Shown piece after piece: positions 32,164 to 44,249 of a DNA stretch of 64,000 nt (positions within the stretch are counted from its first letter, which is position 1; each line of letters starts with the position of its first letter). The DNA lies in assembly GCA_009823505.1 (NCBI GenBank), contig VZQC01010551.1:2244668-2308667 (forward strand), in the 5' to 3' direction. The stretch comes from Rhizomys pruinosus. Taxonomy: Eukaryota > Chordata > Mammalia > Rodentia > Spalacidae. The notes beneath the pieces were generated by a model. It worked only from the letters and a program-made list of their open reading frames with translations. It ran no database searches and was not told where the DNA came from. The position numbers and the translations under genes were made by a program.

Positions 32164-32289
32164 TTAGAGAAGTCAGTTGTCTCCTCCCATCCTTTGAGTC
32201 CTGGAAATTGGACTTAGATTATCAGCCTTGATTATCAGGCTTGGTGACAGCACCCTAACAGATCACAATTGATAAAACAGCTTTTATTT

Positions 32290-32815
32290 TTTATTTGTTT
32301 GTTTTTTGTTTATTGAGGCAGGGTCTCTGTGGTGGTTTGAATGAGAATGTCCCCCATAGGCTTCAAGTATTCAGACATTTTTGTCCCCAGTTGGTAGTGC
32401 TGTTTTGGGAGATCTTAGGTGTGGCCATGCTGGAGGAAGCACGTCACTGGGGGCGGGCTTAGAGAGTTCAACAAGCATTGTCAGTCTCCAGTTGCTGTGT
32501 CTCTGCTTTCTGTGCTCACTGGAAGATGTGAACCTCTGCTTTCTGCTGTAGCTCCTGCCACCATGCCTCCCGCCACAATGGACTCTTAATTCCCTGGAAC
32601 CATCAATTGTAAGCTCAAATAAACTCTTATAAGTTCCCTTGGTCATGGTGATTTTATCACAGCAACCAAAAAAGTGACTTGTAGAGTCTCCCTTTTAGTC
32701 CCAGCTGGCCTAGAGCTCACTCTGTAGACCAGGCTGGCCTTGAACTCACAGAGATCTGCCTGCCTCTGCCTCCCAAGTGCTGGGATTAAAGGCGTGCGCC
32801 ACCACGCCCAGGTAA
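32290..32815 (-). mobile_element. B1 SINE split by a later insertion
   Basis: The B1 starts at tttattgaggcagggtctct (about 32310-32330) and resumes at about 32688 with agtctcccttttagtcccag, ending at caccacgcccagg. The two halves are separated by the element at 32333-32685. Confidence 0.85.
32333..32685 (+). mobile_element. URR1-like non-autonomous hAT DNA transposon
   Basis: Begins gtggtttgaatgagaatgtc and contains cccccataggcttcaagtat, gcatcactg-like cacgtcactgggggcgggct, aataaactcttataagttcc and ggtcatggtgattttatcac, ending aaaaaagtgactt. From memory this matches the rodent URR1 (hAT-Charlie type) family. It sits inside an older B1, which gives a clear insertion site. It has no transposase frame. 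Confidence 0.65.
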
Positions 32816-33912
32816 AGCAGCTTTTTTAAAAATGAGATTAATGATTTAGACTGATTCAGTAATTTGAGAGTGATTCTGTAATGTGTATATCGCATAACTT
32901 ACCACTTCATGTCTTGGTTTATGGAATATTATTTCACTGAAAAAAACTGGATCTAAATTCTTTCATTGTGATGAAAGGAAACTGAAACTACTTTATCATG
33001 TTCTGCCATGCTTAGCTTTCAAATGTCTGTGTATGTGTGCATTTAAATGTTTTCCTTTTTCACTTCTTTGTTCTTGTAACTCTTACTATACCATTTTTGT
33101 CATCCTGTTACTAGGTGCTTTCCTAATCAAATTCTGTCAGAACATAACAATAACTGTATTTGTCAGTTGCTTTTAATTAGGTATCAAGTACAGTGTTGGA
33201 AATAAAGCATATGTTGACTTTAATCCTCATAAAAATTTTAAAAGATTTGTCATTATCTCTTATAGATAAAAATACTGAAGTGGTACCTCAGTTAAGAAAG
33301 TTTCTTGTGTTCATTGGTCAGTTATCAGCAGAGCTGCAGTTTGAACCTGAATATGTCTTAACTACAAAACCTGAGCTGTTTAGGATTTCTTAATCTCAGA
33401 CATCTGAACCTGCCCTGTTTTTTTTTTTTTTTAATTGCTTACTTTTTTTTTTTTTTTTATGTTTTGGTCTAGCCAGAACAGCTCTCCTGTTCTTGAATAA
33501 TAAGCAATAATTATTGTATAATTTGATTTTCTTTGTAATACCTTAGGCAGAAATATTATAGGATGTTATTACTCTATGAGTCATAAGAATCTTTTGTTTT
33601 TCACAAAGATAAAGAATCATAGAATTAAGAAATAATAGAAATGAAAGACTCATCGGAGGTCAGCATAGCCTTAGATTTTATAAGTAACCAAAGCTCAGTG
33701 AGTTTCTTCAGTTCATCAGTTTGTAAGTCCTTATGCACTTAGTTGACTAGAACTAGATGTCTTTCAGTTTCAGTGTCCTTAGTATGTATCAGTTTTTACT
33801 GTGAGGACCATTTACTCTTTCAATAAATTCTGTCTATATTGATGAGCAAACAGATCTAGAGTAGTAAAAGCTGGGTGTTTTAGATACTCTCATTTGTCAA
33901 GTCTCAACTATT
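32816..33912. other. Unassigned unique-looking intron sequence
   Basis: About 1.1 kb AT-rich sequence without SINEs except T-runs at 33418-33460. A 66-codon frame (33193-33393) has no support. Confidence 0.45.
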
Positions 33913-34084
33913 CTGGGGTTGGAGAAATGGCTCAGTGGTTAAAAGCACTGGCTGCTCATGCAGAGGACCTGGTTTCAGTTGCCACCACCCACATGGGGGC
34001 TAATAGTTTGTCTATAATTGCAGTTTCAGGGGGATCCAATGCCCTCTTTTGACCTCCATGGGCCTTGCATGCATATGGTGTGCG

Positions 34085-34126
<42 letters not shown>

Positions 34127-34140
34127 CACATATATATGTA
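33913..34140 (+). mobile_element. B2-type SINE with (GC)n(AC)n
   Basis: Head ggggttggagaaatggctca, core, then gtgcgcgcgcgcgc and a (CA)n run at about 34094-34130 in the tail region. Confidence 0.82.
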
Positions 34141-34254
34141 TATATGCAAAATACAAAAAACTAATTAAAGAAGATCCCCTTCCCCATAACAATATTACCA
34201 CCCTCAACCAACCCTTAATTGAGAAGAAAAGATTTTCTTCTATGTTTGTGGAAA

Positions 34255-34430
34255 CCATTTCTTTTTTTTTTTGGAAACCATTTCTATGTTATATCCAGGA
34301 GTTGTATGGCTGGATCACATGGTAGTTCTAGTTTTAGTTTTTTTGAGAAACTTATATGGCTATTTCTCTAGTGGCTTTACTAGTTTACACTCACACTAAC
34401 AGTAAGTAAAATTTCCTTTACTAGGTATTT
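34255..34430 (-). mobile_element. L1 3'-UTR-type fragment
   Basis: ggctggatcacatggtagtt, gttttagtttttttgagaaa and agtttacactcacactaaca match the widespread L1 phrase. A local duplication of ggaaaccatttct flanks a T-run (34248-34285). Confidence 0.55.
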
Positions 34431-34780
34431 TTTACATCATTCGGCTTAGTGGACTGTGGGGAGGGTAATCAACATCCACTGTGGTGATAGCTATGGAAGG
34501 GGAAAGAATGATGGAAATATTTCAACAGATAGTGGACAGAACTGACCAAATGATTTAATGTTGGGGCAAAACTGAAACAGAAAGTACTAAAGTTGCTTAG
34601 AGTTTTTGTATTTGGATGTTTGAAGATGTCATGCCATTGATATAAATAGGGAGTTGGAAGGAAAATGAAATGTGATAATTTTGATTTTAAATTTGTCTTA
34701 TGGAAATGAAAGTGTGGAGTTTTGCAGAGCTTTGCTTGACAGATCTGGAGATTTGTTTGCTTGATGGTTGTAATATTTTT
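34431..34780. other. Unassigned intron sequence
   Basis: No repeat or coding signal identified. Confidence 0.4.
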
Positions 34781-34781
34781 A

Positions 34782-34784
34782 TTT

Positions 34785-34819
<35 letters not shown>

Positions 34820-34955
34820 CTTACTTTTTTGAGTCAGAGTCTCCCTGGCCTGGAACTTGCTATGTAGGCCAAGCTGGCCTTTATCCCATAGAGCTCTGCC
34901 TGCTTCTGTATCCTGAGTTCTAGGATTAAAGGTGTGAGCAGCCATGCTCAACTTG
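34782..34955 (-). mobile_element. (TTTA)n plus B1 SINE, shortened
   Basis: TTTA repeat (34787-34820), then ttttttgagtcagagtctcc to gagcagccatgctcaactt. The central segment is deleted. Confidence 0.75.
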
Positions 34956-34966
34956 GTTATAATTAA

Positions 34967-35160
34967 AAAAAAAAAAGATTTATTTTTATCTGTATATGTG
35001 TTTTGCCTGCATGTGATGTGCAAGCAGTGCCCAAGAGGTACAGAAGGCATCCTATCCCTTGGAACGGGAGTTATGGAGGGTTAATGTGGTGCTGGGAACC
35101 AAACCTAGGTCTTCTGCAAGAGCAAGTGCTGTTAACCGCTGAGGCTTCTTTCTGGTCCCT
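34967..35160 (-). mobile_element. B2-type SINE, diverged
   Basis: aagatttatttttatctgta tail complement, ggtgctgggaaccaaaccta, head ending gaggcttctttctggtccc. Confidence 0.75.
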
Positions 35161-35708
35161 TAGCAGTTATAATTTAAGACAGTAAGTATAGGGAAGAGAG
35201 AATTTTAGAGGAGTGTGAGAATTAGATCAGGATATTACAGTGTCATTGAAACACAGGCATTTTGATGAAAAGGGCAATAAAAGGATATAAGAGGATCTAA
35301 AGAAGAGCTCACTACTAGATTTGGTAACTTAACTATGTTGGGGAGAGGCTGTGAGAAATCACTCTGTTGTGATTACTGCTCATGAAATCTTTTCTTTTTA
35401 TGGTATTTTTCATCTCCTTCATCTTTTGCTTATTGCCATTTTATACCTCTATTTTCCCTTCTCTGTTTAAATTCAGTGTATTTCCTTTTCTTTGGTTTCT
35501 TGTTTGCTGTCTGACCTACTTCCAACAATGTATTATTTTTGGCTGAATATAGGAGGAGAAGGGGATATTAGTGCGATTGCTCATACCAGCTGACTTCATT
35601 ATGGCCTGAGTTATGGCTCATATCTATGACTTCATTATGGTTTCAGTTATAGCTCATATCTAGAGCAGGCAAAACTGATAGTATGAAGCCTATTTGAGTT
35701 TTTTGTTT
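35161..35708. other. Unassigned intron sequence
   Basis: No SINE. A near-tandem repeat is present: gacttcattatgg with tatagctcatatctaga-type sequence occurs twice at about 35591-35660. Confidence 0.4.
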
Positions 35709-35711
35709 GCT

Positions 35712-35868
35712 TTTTTTTTTTTTTTTAAGAAAGGGTTTCCCTATAGCCCCAGTTGGCCTAGAACTGGAATTCGCTATGTAGCTCAGGTTGGTCTTGATCT
35801 TACAGAAATCCTCTTGCATCTGCCTTCCCAGTGCTGTGATTGAAGGTGTAAGCCATCATTGTCTGGCC
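35712..35868 (-). mobile_element. Old B1 SINE
   Basis: agaaagggtttccctatagc to taagccatcattgtctggcc. Confidence 0.75.
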
Positions 35869-35876
35869 TATTTGAG

Positions 35877-35907
35877 TTATTTATTTATTTATTTATTTAT
35901 TTATTTN
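35877..35907. repeat. (TTTA)n ending at a single N
   Basis: TTTA repeat closed by an N at 35907. The sequence right of the N has a higher frequency of odd indels than that on the left. Confidence 0.8.
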
Positions 35908-36300
35908 AATAATATCTTAGGAACAAAAACTACAGCCTTAGCATGTCATTTTGTTGGCACAGTGACTGCCAGCATGCAGGAAGCACCCCAAACAAAGGTC
36001 CAGCACTGCATAAACCTGGGTTTGCTACTTTACACCAATAATGCCAGTCCTCAGGAGGTAGGGGCAGGATCAGAAATCCAAAGATATTCCTCCAGCTGCA
36101 CTGCTAAGTTCAAAATCAGGCATGAGATTAGTAAGATTGAAAGGAAAATAAACAAAGAAGAAAAAAAAAAAAAAAAAAAAAAATAAATAAATATAAACAA
36201 AACTGGGGCTGATCCAAGAAATAGAAGATATCAATAATTAAAATGTGATTTAAAATATTTAAAAGGGTCAATAAGTTGATTAAAGCATTCTCAAACTCCG
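35908..36300. other. Unassigned sequence with a long A-run
   Basis: Contains an A-run at 36161-36183, perhaps the tail of an old retroposed sequence. No gene seen. Confidence 0.35.
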
Positions 36301-36314
36301 TGTAATAGAAACTA

Positions 36315-36480
36315 GATGTTAGCTGGGCAATAGCGAGCACATGCTTTAAATCCCAGCAACTTGGGAGACAGAGGTTCAGGCAGATTCTTTGTGAGTTCAA
36401 GACCAAGCTCTGGTATAGCATATGCGAGCAGGACATGGCTGGGGCTACAGGAAGAACCTAGTATCAAAAAGACCAAAAAA
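36315..36480 (+). mobile_element. B1 SINE with indels
   Basis: gctgggcaatagcgagcaca, aacttgggagacagaggttc and ggggctacaggaagaaccta show B1 order with several extra bases. Confidence 0.75.
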
Positions 36481-36532
36481 AGAAAGAGATGATCAGAACT
36501 AGAGTATCAGATGACATGTAGACAGAGATCAG

Positions 36533-36592
36533 AGACAGAGACAGAGAAAGAGAGAGAGGGAGGGAGGGAGGGAGTGGGAGGGAGGGGGTCGA
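36533..36592. repeat. (GA)n / (GGGA)n repeat
   Basis: gagacagagaaagagagaga then ggagggagggagggag. Confidence 0.85.
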
Positions 36593-36754
36593 GGGTAGGG
36601 TATGGTGGAAACAGGTGTAATTGACAAATTAAAATTGTTTTGAAATAAGCAAAAGCTCATTCCATCAAAATGCTTTTAAAACCTTACATTCATACTTAAC
36701 ACTTTTTTGGGGTTTTGTTTATGTTTTTTAGTTTTTGGGGGGTTTTTTTTTGGT

Positions 36755-36893
36755 GTTTTTTTGAGACAGTGTTTCCCCTTGTAATACCCAGCTGGGCTGG
36801 AACTACCCTGTAGACCAGGCTGGCCTGGAACTCACAGAGATTGCGCCTGCCTCTGCCTCCCGAGGCTGCATGCGCCACCACACCCCAGCTTAA
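36755..36893 (-). mobile_element. B1 SINE with indels
   Basis: tttttgagacagtgtttccc to caccacaccccagct, with extra single bases. Confidence 0.8.
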
Positions 36894-37140
36894 AGACGGT
36901 TCTTATCCACCATGTGGGTGCTGGGAATTGAACCCAGGTCCTCTGCAATAAGAGCAGTCAGTGCTCTTAAAACCACCGAGCCATCTCTCCTAGCACCCCT
37001 TATTTTAAAAACTTAAAAATAGAAACTACTCTTAAATCCAGCCCAGTACTTTGAAATGAAAATAGACACATTTAGTCTATTCATAAGTAGTAAAGATGAA
37101 TAAAGTATTATAACAGTCAACAACTTAAAAATGAAAACTA

Positions 37141-37620
37141 GGGGGTGGAGGGATAACTCAGAGGTTAAGAGTACTACTAGTTGTAGTACTATAGAAGACC
37201 TGGGTTGAAATCCTAAGTACCGCACATGGGCAGCTAACAACCAACCTGTAATTCCAGTTCAAGGGATCCAACATACTCTTCTTTTTTTTTTTTTTTATTT
37301 TAATTTTTATGTGTATGAATGTACTGGTCTGCATGTAGGTTTGTGACCCGTGTCGTGCAATGGGCTGGAGGTCAGAAGAGGGCCGTTGGATTCCCCCTGG
37401 GACTGGAGTTAAAGATGGTTTCTAGGCTCCATGTGGGTGCTGGGGAATCAACCTGGGTCCCTCTGCAAGAGCAAGTCAGTGCTCTTAACCACTAGGCCCA
37501 TCTCTCCAGCCCCCAACATCCTCTTCTATCTTCCATGAGTACTGCATGACACAGGAAAAGCCACTTAAGCATACATCCTGGCCAATACACTCACACACAT
37601 AAAATAAATAAATTTTTTTT
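37141..37620 (+). mobile_element. B2 interrupted by an opposite-strand B2 (left-arm copy)
   Basis: The outer + strand B2 (37141-37284 and 37516-37620) is split by a minus-strand B2 (37285-37515). It mirrors 63340-63816. Confidence 0.85.
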
Positions 37621-37889
37621 TCAATGAAAACTATTAAGAAATCAGTAAGAGACTCTTACATCAGGCATCAAGGAGCTAAATTCATCTGGCACTCTTGGTA
37701 AACACTGAAGGACAGTGTGTAGAAAATATACCTGAGACTGCGAACTTTAGAAATGAGTGCTTATAGGGGCTCATAACCCACTCTACACATAAAAGTATTA
37801 AAAAAAAAAGAAATGAGTGCTTATAAAAATTGTCCCATGCTAGCATTGGTTACAGTGCTTCACTGTTTGTATTTGTACAAAAATATGCT

Positions 37890-38110
37890 TAGGGCTGGAG
37901 AGATGGCCTAGCAAGTAAAGAAGCACCGGACTGCTCTTGCAAGAAGGACCCAGGATCAATCCCCAGCACCAATGGCAGCTGAGAACTGTCATCAGTAACT
38001 CCAGTTCAGGGGAATCACGACACCCCCTTCTGATCTCCGCGGCACTGCACGACACGGGTCACAAACCTACATGCAGGAACAGTCATTCATACGCATAAAT
38101 TAAATAAAAT
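37890..38110 (+). mobile_element. B2 SINE (left-arm copy)
   Basis: Mirrors 62868-63083. It contains single-base insertions such as aaagaagcaccgga in the head. Confidence 0.85.
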
Positions 38111-38317
38111 TTAAAAATAATACTGTCTATCATGCATGAATACTCGTTTTCCTTCAAGAAATCCAGAATTTTGGTCCAACAGATGGTATCAATGTCCCCA
38201 ACTCAAAACAAAACCCTGGGACTCTAATGAGCTTCCCTAGTAGAGAGCATTTCACATATATTGTCACAATTTACTACTGAATTCAGTACCCGCTGTGTGA
38301 TTCATCTGAGAGAGGGC

Positions 38318-38600
38318 TCCTTTTTTTTTTTTTAATAAATTTTATTTATTTCTCTATGTGCATGAATGTACTGTCTGCATGCAAGTCATGTGCAACGGCC
38401 GTGTTGTGCAGATGCCGCAGAGGTCAGAAGAGGGTCTCGGACCCCCTGGAGACTGGAGTTCTCCTGGAATTGGAGTTTTTTTTTTTTTTTTTTCAGCGTT
38501 TTTTTTTTTTTTTTTGTGGGTGTTGGGGATGAACTCAGGTCCTCTGGCAAGAGCGGTCAAAGCCGCTCCTCATCACTAAGGCCATCTCTCCAGCCCCGGA
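38318..38600 (-). mobile_element. B2 SINE with spurious T-runs (left-arm copy)
   Basis: Mirrors 62413-62665. Where the right arm has cagacggttctcgaccgcca-type sequence, this copy has two long T-runs (38476-38515), probably consensus errors. Confidence 0.85.
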
Positions 38601-39229
38601 GAGAGGACTCTTAGAACTTAGGCTTGCTTATCCTATACATAGTATCCCATGCACTTTTTCTCTGGCTGATTTTACCTTGTATACTGTTATGATACCAAAT
38701 CAGAGCATGAGAATACTATATTGCTGAGCCCTGTGAGTTCTCCTAGCATATCAGAGAACCTGAAGGGAGGTTTGGGAACCCCCAAAGAACAGGTAAAATG
38801 CATTCTTTACATTAAACCAAGCTAGCTTTCACTGAGAAATTTTAAGAGCCTTGTATAATCTCTCACTCATTTCCTGTCTGTATGTATAAAATACATTAGA
38901 TGCGTATGTAAAAAATTCTAAAATGTCTTAAGCAAAATAAGATCATTTTTAATAAATCAATGCTCTTCTCTTACCTTAAAAAGTATTAATAAGTTCACAT
39001 TTACTCCAAACCCTAATCATTCTGTTAATAACAAAACCCAGTAATTCAGATACATAAAAGAACCTGAAAAGTACTTAGAACAGAAAGAATCGTAATTATT
39101 GTCTAAAGGAACCACCTAGACAACTCCTCAAAATTATGTATAACTAAAAATAAAAGGTGGCTAGGAAAACAGACATGGATGGGCAAACACACACGTACAC
39201 ATAGTCATACGAAACTTGAATTACAATTT

Positions 39230-39395
39230 AAATTTTTTTTTCTTTCTTTTAGTCATGTCTTGGGACTATGGTAACCTAGGCTGAACCTGGAATTCATTAT
39301 GTAATCCCAAGGTGGCCTGGAACTTTCAATCCTCAGGCTTCAGTCTCCTGCATGCTACAATTACAGGTATGAGCAACATGCTCAATCAAACTTTT
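39230..39395 (-). mobile_element. Old B1 SINE (left-arm copy)
   Basis: Mirrors about 61640-61790. It shares a tcatgtcttgggactatggt / gactatgtaacc-type core. Confidence 0.6.
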
Positions 39396-39849
39396 AAAAA
39401 AAAAACTAAAAGAAAATGAGATTTAGTGTGGAATAAAGAGTTGGTAAATTTTTATATTTTCAAAATGCTTATATGTATTGACAGCTTGAACATCAACAAG
39501 CATATTAAAAGAAAAAAAATCTGTAAGGAGAAAAGAAAAAGCTCAAAAGCAAAAAGGAAAAAAATGAGACACAATGGACTAATATTAGGATCTTGCCTCT
39601 AACAAGCTGACTATCTCATTGCTCCAGAACACCCACAGCAGAGGACGCTGTTCCCTGACCATGGCGCAATGCTAAATAAGTTGGATTAACAACAGCCAAC
39701 ACTTACTTGGTTCTTAAAATGGGGACTAGAGTAGCTTTTCCAAACGAATCATGTTTTCACTCATTTAATTATCTATACATTACACACCAAAAAGGGAAGA
39801 CAGTTTTTTGTACTTTTTTGATCACAAAATTTAATTTTTTCAATGGCTT

Positions 39850-40440
39850 GACGAGAATGGCTCGCAGTTAAGAAGTAACCTAATCGCTCTTCAGAGGGAC
39901 CTGGGTTCGATTTTCTTTGCATCCCACATGGTGGCTAAGCACTGTCTTTTTTTTTTTTTTTTTTTTTGGTCTTTCTCGAGACAGGGTCTCCCTTGTAGCC
40001 TCAGCTGTCCGTGGACTCTACACTGTAGACTCACTACCACAGATCCACCTGCCTCTGCCTCCAAGTGCTAGGATAAAGACGCACACCGACCGCCCAGCAA
40101 GAACTGTCTTTAAGACGGCTTCGCCAGGCGTGGTGGGCACACGACTTTAATCCTAGCAGCTCCGGAGGCAGAGCAGGCAGATCTTTGTGAGTTCAAGGCC
40201 AGCCTGTCCTAACAGAGCGAGTTCCAGGACAGCTGGGGCTATACAGGGAGACCCTATCTTCGAAAAAGACAAAAAAAAAAAAAGAAAAGATGGGCTTCGT
40301 GGCACACCCTTTAATCCTAGCTACCCGGAGGCAGAGGCAGGTGGAACCTCACTCTAATGCAAGTTTCAAGGTCAGCCTGGTCTACAGAGTGGAGTTCCAG
40401 CCAAGCTGGGATCTATAGGTAGACCTGTCTCAAATATTAA
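39850..40440. mobile_element. SINE cluster: B2 fragment and three B1 (left-arm copy)
   Basis: B2 fragment (39850-39945, +), B1 (39946-40100, -), B1 (40125-40285, +), B1 (40288-40435, +). It mirrors 60618-61205 in order and orientation. Confidence 0.82.
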
Positions 40441-40927
40441 AAAATATAAACCTTTAAAAACAAAGTCTGAAAGCTCCTTAATCCGCTTGCTGAGTATCTG
40501 CAAACCAGTCAATATTCTCAGCACTTGCTCTACACTTCCACTCACCAGCTTCACAGCACTGAAAAGCAATAAATTCTACTCTAACTCCATTCTAACATTA
40601 AAATTTTTTCCTGTCATCCAGAAGTAACAAATTATTTCTTTTTTTCTGTTTGCTCCATTAGTTTTCACCTTTAATCAATTCAAACTGACTCCTAAATTTT
40701 CCATCTATTTCAAAGTCAAGGTCATTATTGTATATTCTTAGAAAAATACATGATTGAATGGGCTATTTATTTTGTAGTAATTATAATCTCTATATTGATG
40801 TAGTTCACATTAATGGTATGTTAGGAATCTAGTAGTCAATGAAGAACATATGAGCTTAAGTATTCCTAGGTCACAGATTGTTTCTCCAATAACACAAATG
40901 TGTATCACTTCACATTCAAAGTAAGAA

Positions 40928-41160
40928 AACAGGCGTGGAGAGATGGCTCAGTTAGTTAAGAGCAACTGCCGCAGAGGACCAAAGTTCGATTCCCAGCACC
41001 CACATGGTAGCCTAGCACTCCTATAACTCCAGTTCATAGGGGAATCTAATATCCTTTCTTCTGAATGCCGTGGGGATTATACAACACATGGGTCCACTTA
41101 CATACAAGCAGGCATAATTACTCATACACATAAATAATAAAAATATTTAAAGAAAAAACA
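40928..41160 (+). mobile_element. B2-type SINE (left-arm copy)
   Basis: Mirrors 59920-60140. Confidence 0.8.
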
Positions 41161-41329
41161 AATATTTGGACCAAGCCAATTAAAAAACTTATTACAGTGG
41201 TAATTTCCTATACAAACAGGCATGATTATTGATTGATAGGAATAGGAACTGTGAAAGGATATTTCTCTATCAGAGCTAGAAATTCAATAGTAAAGTTGTT
41301 TAATAAGTTTGTGTAATTAAGCAAATTAT

Positions 41330-42420
41330 ATTACTACAGGAAAGCTCGACATCAGCAAATGATTATTCTGCTAAGGAGATGAATTGGCTAGGGGATCAAA
41401 CCGCGCCCCCCTCCAAATTATAAACGCTTTTGCCCTAAATAATGGGATATCTGCAAGGAGAAATGGCCAGTAAGTCCCTGTTGTCGAAGAACCGTGGTGT
41501 GAGCAATTGAAAATGTTATGAGACGGATCAACTTGCTCGCGTACACCTGGCCTCTGAAATGCTAGAGAGCGTTACCAAGAGCCACTAAAGCAATACAAGC
41601 AAAATATTGGGTCCTCCTCTGAGACAAGCAAGAAATCTCCACAATATCAAAGCTACACCTCAACAGCCTCGGAGAATACGGTGCAACAGTGGCAGCAAGG
41701 TCTATATATATCCCAAAATTTGGCTATTGCCTATCTCTGAGAGGAATAACATAATGGCGTGCCACGACAGCTTATGTCCTCTCTAGTGGTTAGGGGATGT
41801 TATAAGCCACAATAAGAAAACTTAATCACCCTTTATAGATGAAACCACAGTTTGCGAATTAGCTACCATCCAAGCATCTGTGTCTATGGCTCATAGCTTA
41901 GCTTGACATAATAATTGGTACTGCTTAAATGCCTTACATCCAATAGCTTGTGCTTTGTGTTAGTATGACTGAAAAGGGTAACACTGGAAAAGCTTCATCA
42001 ACCATGAAGGAGAAACAACTTAACAGACTGGAGTCCAAAAGTGACACTCCAAAGAAATTAAGACTGTTTTCTTCTCAACTCACTATTGTGCCCCTTTCCC
42101 AAAGCCCAGGGAAAACAAACTGCGGAAGAGGAAGGCATGGTTAGAATGTAAGGGCTGCGGAAGAGATAGGGGTGAATCATCAGAACTACAGGAATATAAT
42201 CCTGGACTACCTGATTGATCACCATGCCTGTGCATACAAGCTTCTCCAAGCTGGGACTAATGGGAAACTTGGGTTGTTCAATAATTTGGACATAGATCAC
42301 TTGCACCAAATGCACCAATTACTTAATTGTATGTGACATACTGAGTAACATGCCAATGTTAATCTGCAAACAGTGTCGTCATATATATTCTAAGAATCCT
42401 TAAAAATAAAAAAAATAAAT
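41330..42420 (+). mobile_element. ERV-interior-like fragment (left-arm copy)
   Basis: Mirrors 58690-59900, which is related to the provirus interior. It ends in ccttaaaaataaaaaaaata, an A-rich 3' end on this strand. Confidence 0.75.
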
Positions 42421-42584
42421 TTAAAATAAAAACAAAAAACAACTTATTTGACAAAACCAAGGTGCAATTAAGTAAACATTTCAAGTATTAATCATTATCT
42501 ACTGGGCAGCACAAGTGTGGCTAGATTCAGTCCCTGCCTCAATGGCTTACAATCTAATTAGACATAATGGTTAAAATACAAGGG

Positions 42585-42800
42585 CAAGGGCCAGGGCATC
42601 AGCTAAATTGGTAGAGAGCTTGCCTAGCATGCACAAGGCCCTGGGTTCAAGTCTCAGTACTGCATAAACAGAGCACAGTGGCACATAGTTGTCCTTCCTA
42701 GCACTTAGGAGGTGGAGGCAACAGAATCAAGGTTATCACTACATAGTGAGTTCAAAGCCAGCCCAGGACACATGAAACTTTTATCTCAAAAGCAATTTGT
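42585..42800 (+). mobile_element. B4 SINE (ID-B1 fusion; left-arm copy)
   Basis: The ID-like head (ggtagagagcttgcctagca ... ccctgggttcaagtctcag) is followed by a B1-like half (tagcacttaggaggtggagg ... ttttatctcaaaag). Mirrors 58310-58560. Confidence 0.75.
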
Positions 42801-42846
42801 GAGTTTAACCACACACAGATTCACAAGTTAATAGAGTACGAATATC

Positions 42847-42847
<1 letters not shown>

Positions 42848-42900
<53 letters not shown>
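42848..42900. repeat. (GA)n (left-arm copy)
   Basis: Long GA run; the right-arm partner (about 58220-58305) is a CT run mixed with T-runs. Confidence 0.88.
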
Positions 42901-42903
<3 letters not shown>

Positions 42904-43029
42904 GAAGGAAAGGACTGAGAACATTAACATTAACCAAGTAGACATGTTTGTGGTAAAAGAAGTACTATAGAAAATTAAATTCTGATTTGTAGAAGTTTAA
43001 TATATAAAGAAACATGAAAAACACCTGGA

Positions 43030-43290
43030 GGGGCTGGAGAGATGGCCTAGTGGTTAAGAGCGCCGACCGCTCTTACAGAGGACCCGGGTTCGATCCCTAG
43101 CACCCACATGGCGGCCAAGAACCATATGAAACTTCCAATTCGAGGAGAACTCCAAGTTCCAGGGGATCCCAACATCCTTCTTCTGACCTCCGTGGCAATG
43201 CCACGACAGGGTGCCCAAACCTGCATGCAGAAAGTAACATTGATACAATACAGAAATAAAAAAAATAAATAAATAAATAAATAAATAAAT
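43030..43290 (+). mobile_element. B2 SINE with (AAAT)n tail (left-arm copy)
   Basis: Long-variant B2, mirrors 57830-58097. Confidence 0.88.
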
Positions 43291-43921
43291 AAAAAAACCT
43301 GAAACATGACAAAAAATGAAATGAAAAATGGGAGTCCACATTTACCTAAACTAATAACAAATTAGTTACTTTGTTGTGCATGTGATATTGTAGATTGTTT
43401 TTCCTTTGTAGATACAAAGATTTATCAACACATCAATTCAATCTGAAATTAATCAAAGTTAAAGTGTTCTGATCCACAACTGTCAATTTAACAGAATGGC
43501 CCAATGCCTTTCCCAGCTGTCTAGGAAGTAAAGGTCAGTGGTTCTTTCTTATCTTACTATCTGAATGAATTTATGACTATTCTATTCTAATATAAATTCA
43601 CTCTGGAAACAGCTCAGATTTACTGGTGGGATTTATTATTATAGTATTGCCTAACTCTCTATCCCAAATTGCTTCTCCCCATCCCACCATCCCATATGTA
43701 AGCAGTAATTGAACACAATCTGACAACAGGGAAAAAAAAAAAAAAAAAAAAAGCAGGACACCAAGAGGGTATTTTTTTTTTCAATAAGAGAATACTCTTA
43801 AACAAGCAAGAAACAGAATAAAACAGTACCCTCTGGCTTAGCTCAGAATGAAATGTTTCCTCTTGATGCTATACTATGAAATGATAATTACAGCCCAGTA
43901 TCTGTAAGAATAGCACTTCTT

Positions 43922-44166
43922 GGTGCTGGAGAGATGGCCTAGCGGGTAAGAGCCCGACCGCTCTTGCAGAGGACCCGGGTTCGATCCCCAGCACCACACA
44001 TGCGGCGAGAACCGTCTGAAACTCCAATTCCAGGGGAATCCAGCTCCAGGGGAATCCGACACCCACTTCTGACCTCCGCGGCACCTACAGGGCAAAGTTG
44101 CAGGCAGACTTGCATGCAGACAGTCATTTGTACACATACAGAAATAAAAATTATAAAAAAAAAAAG
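43922..44166 (+). mobile_element. B2 SINE (left-arm copy)
   Basis: Mirrors 56950-57197, including the target-site word agaatagcacttct at 43908-43921. Confidence 0.9.
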
Positions 44167-44249
44167 AATAAGCAGCTCTGTTCGCCGTCCCTACCATGCT
44201 AAAAAGTTGCTTTTTCCCACATACTTCAAACTGTATGATTATTAAAAAC

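Noticed and set aside
34065..34325. (CA)n/(GC)n frame with THTHTH-type peptide
   Set aside because: Microsatellite translation.
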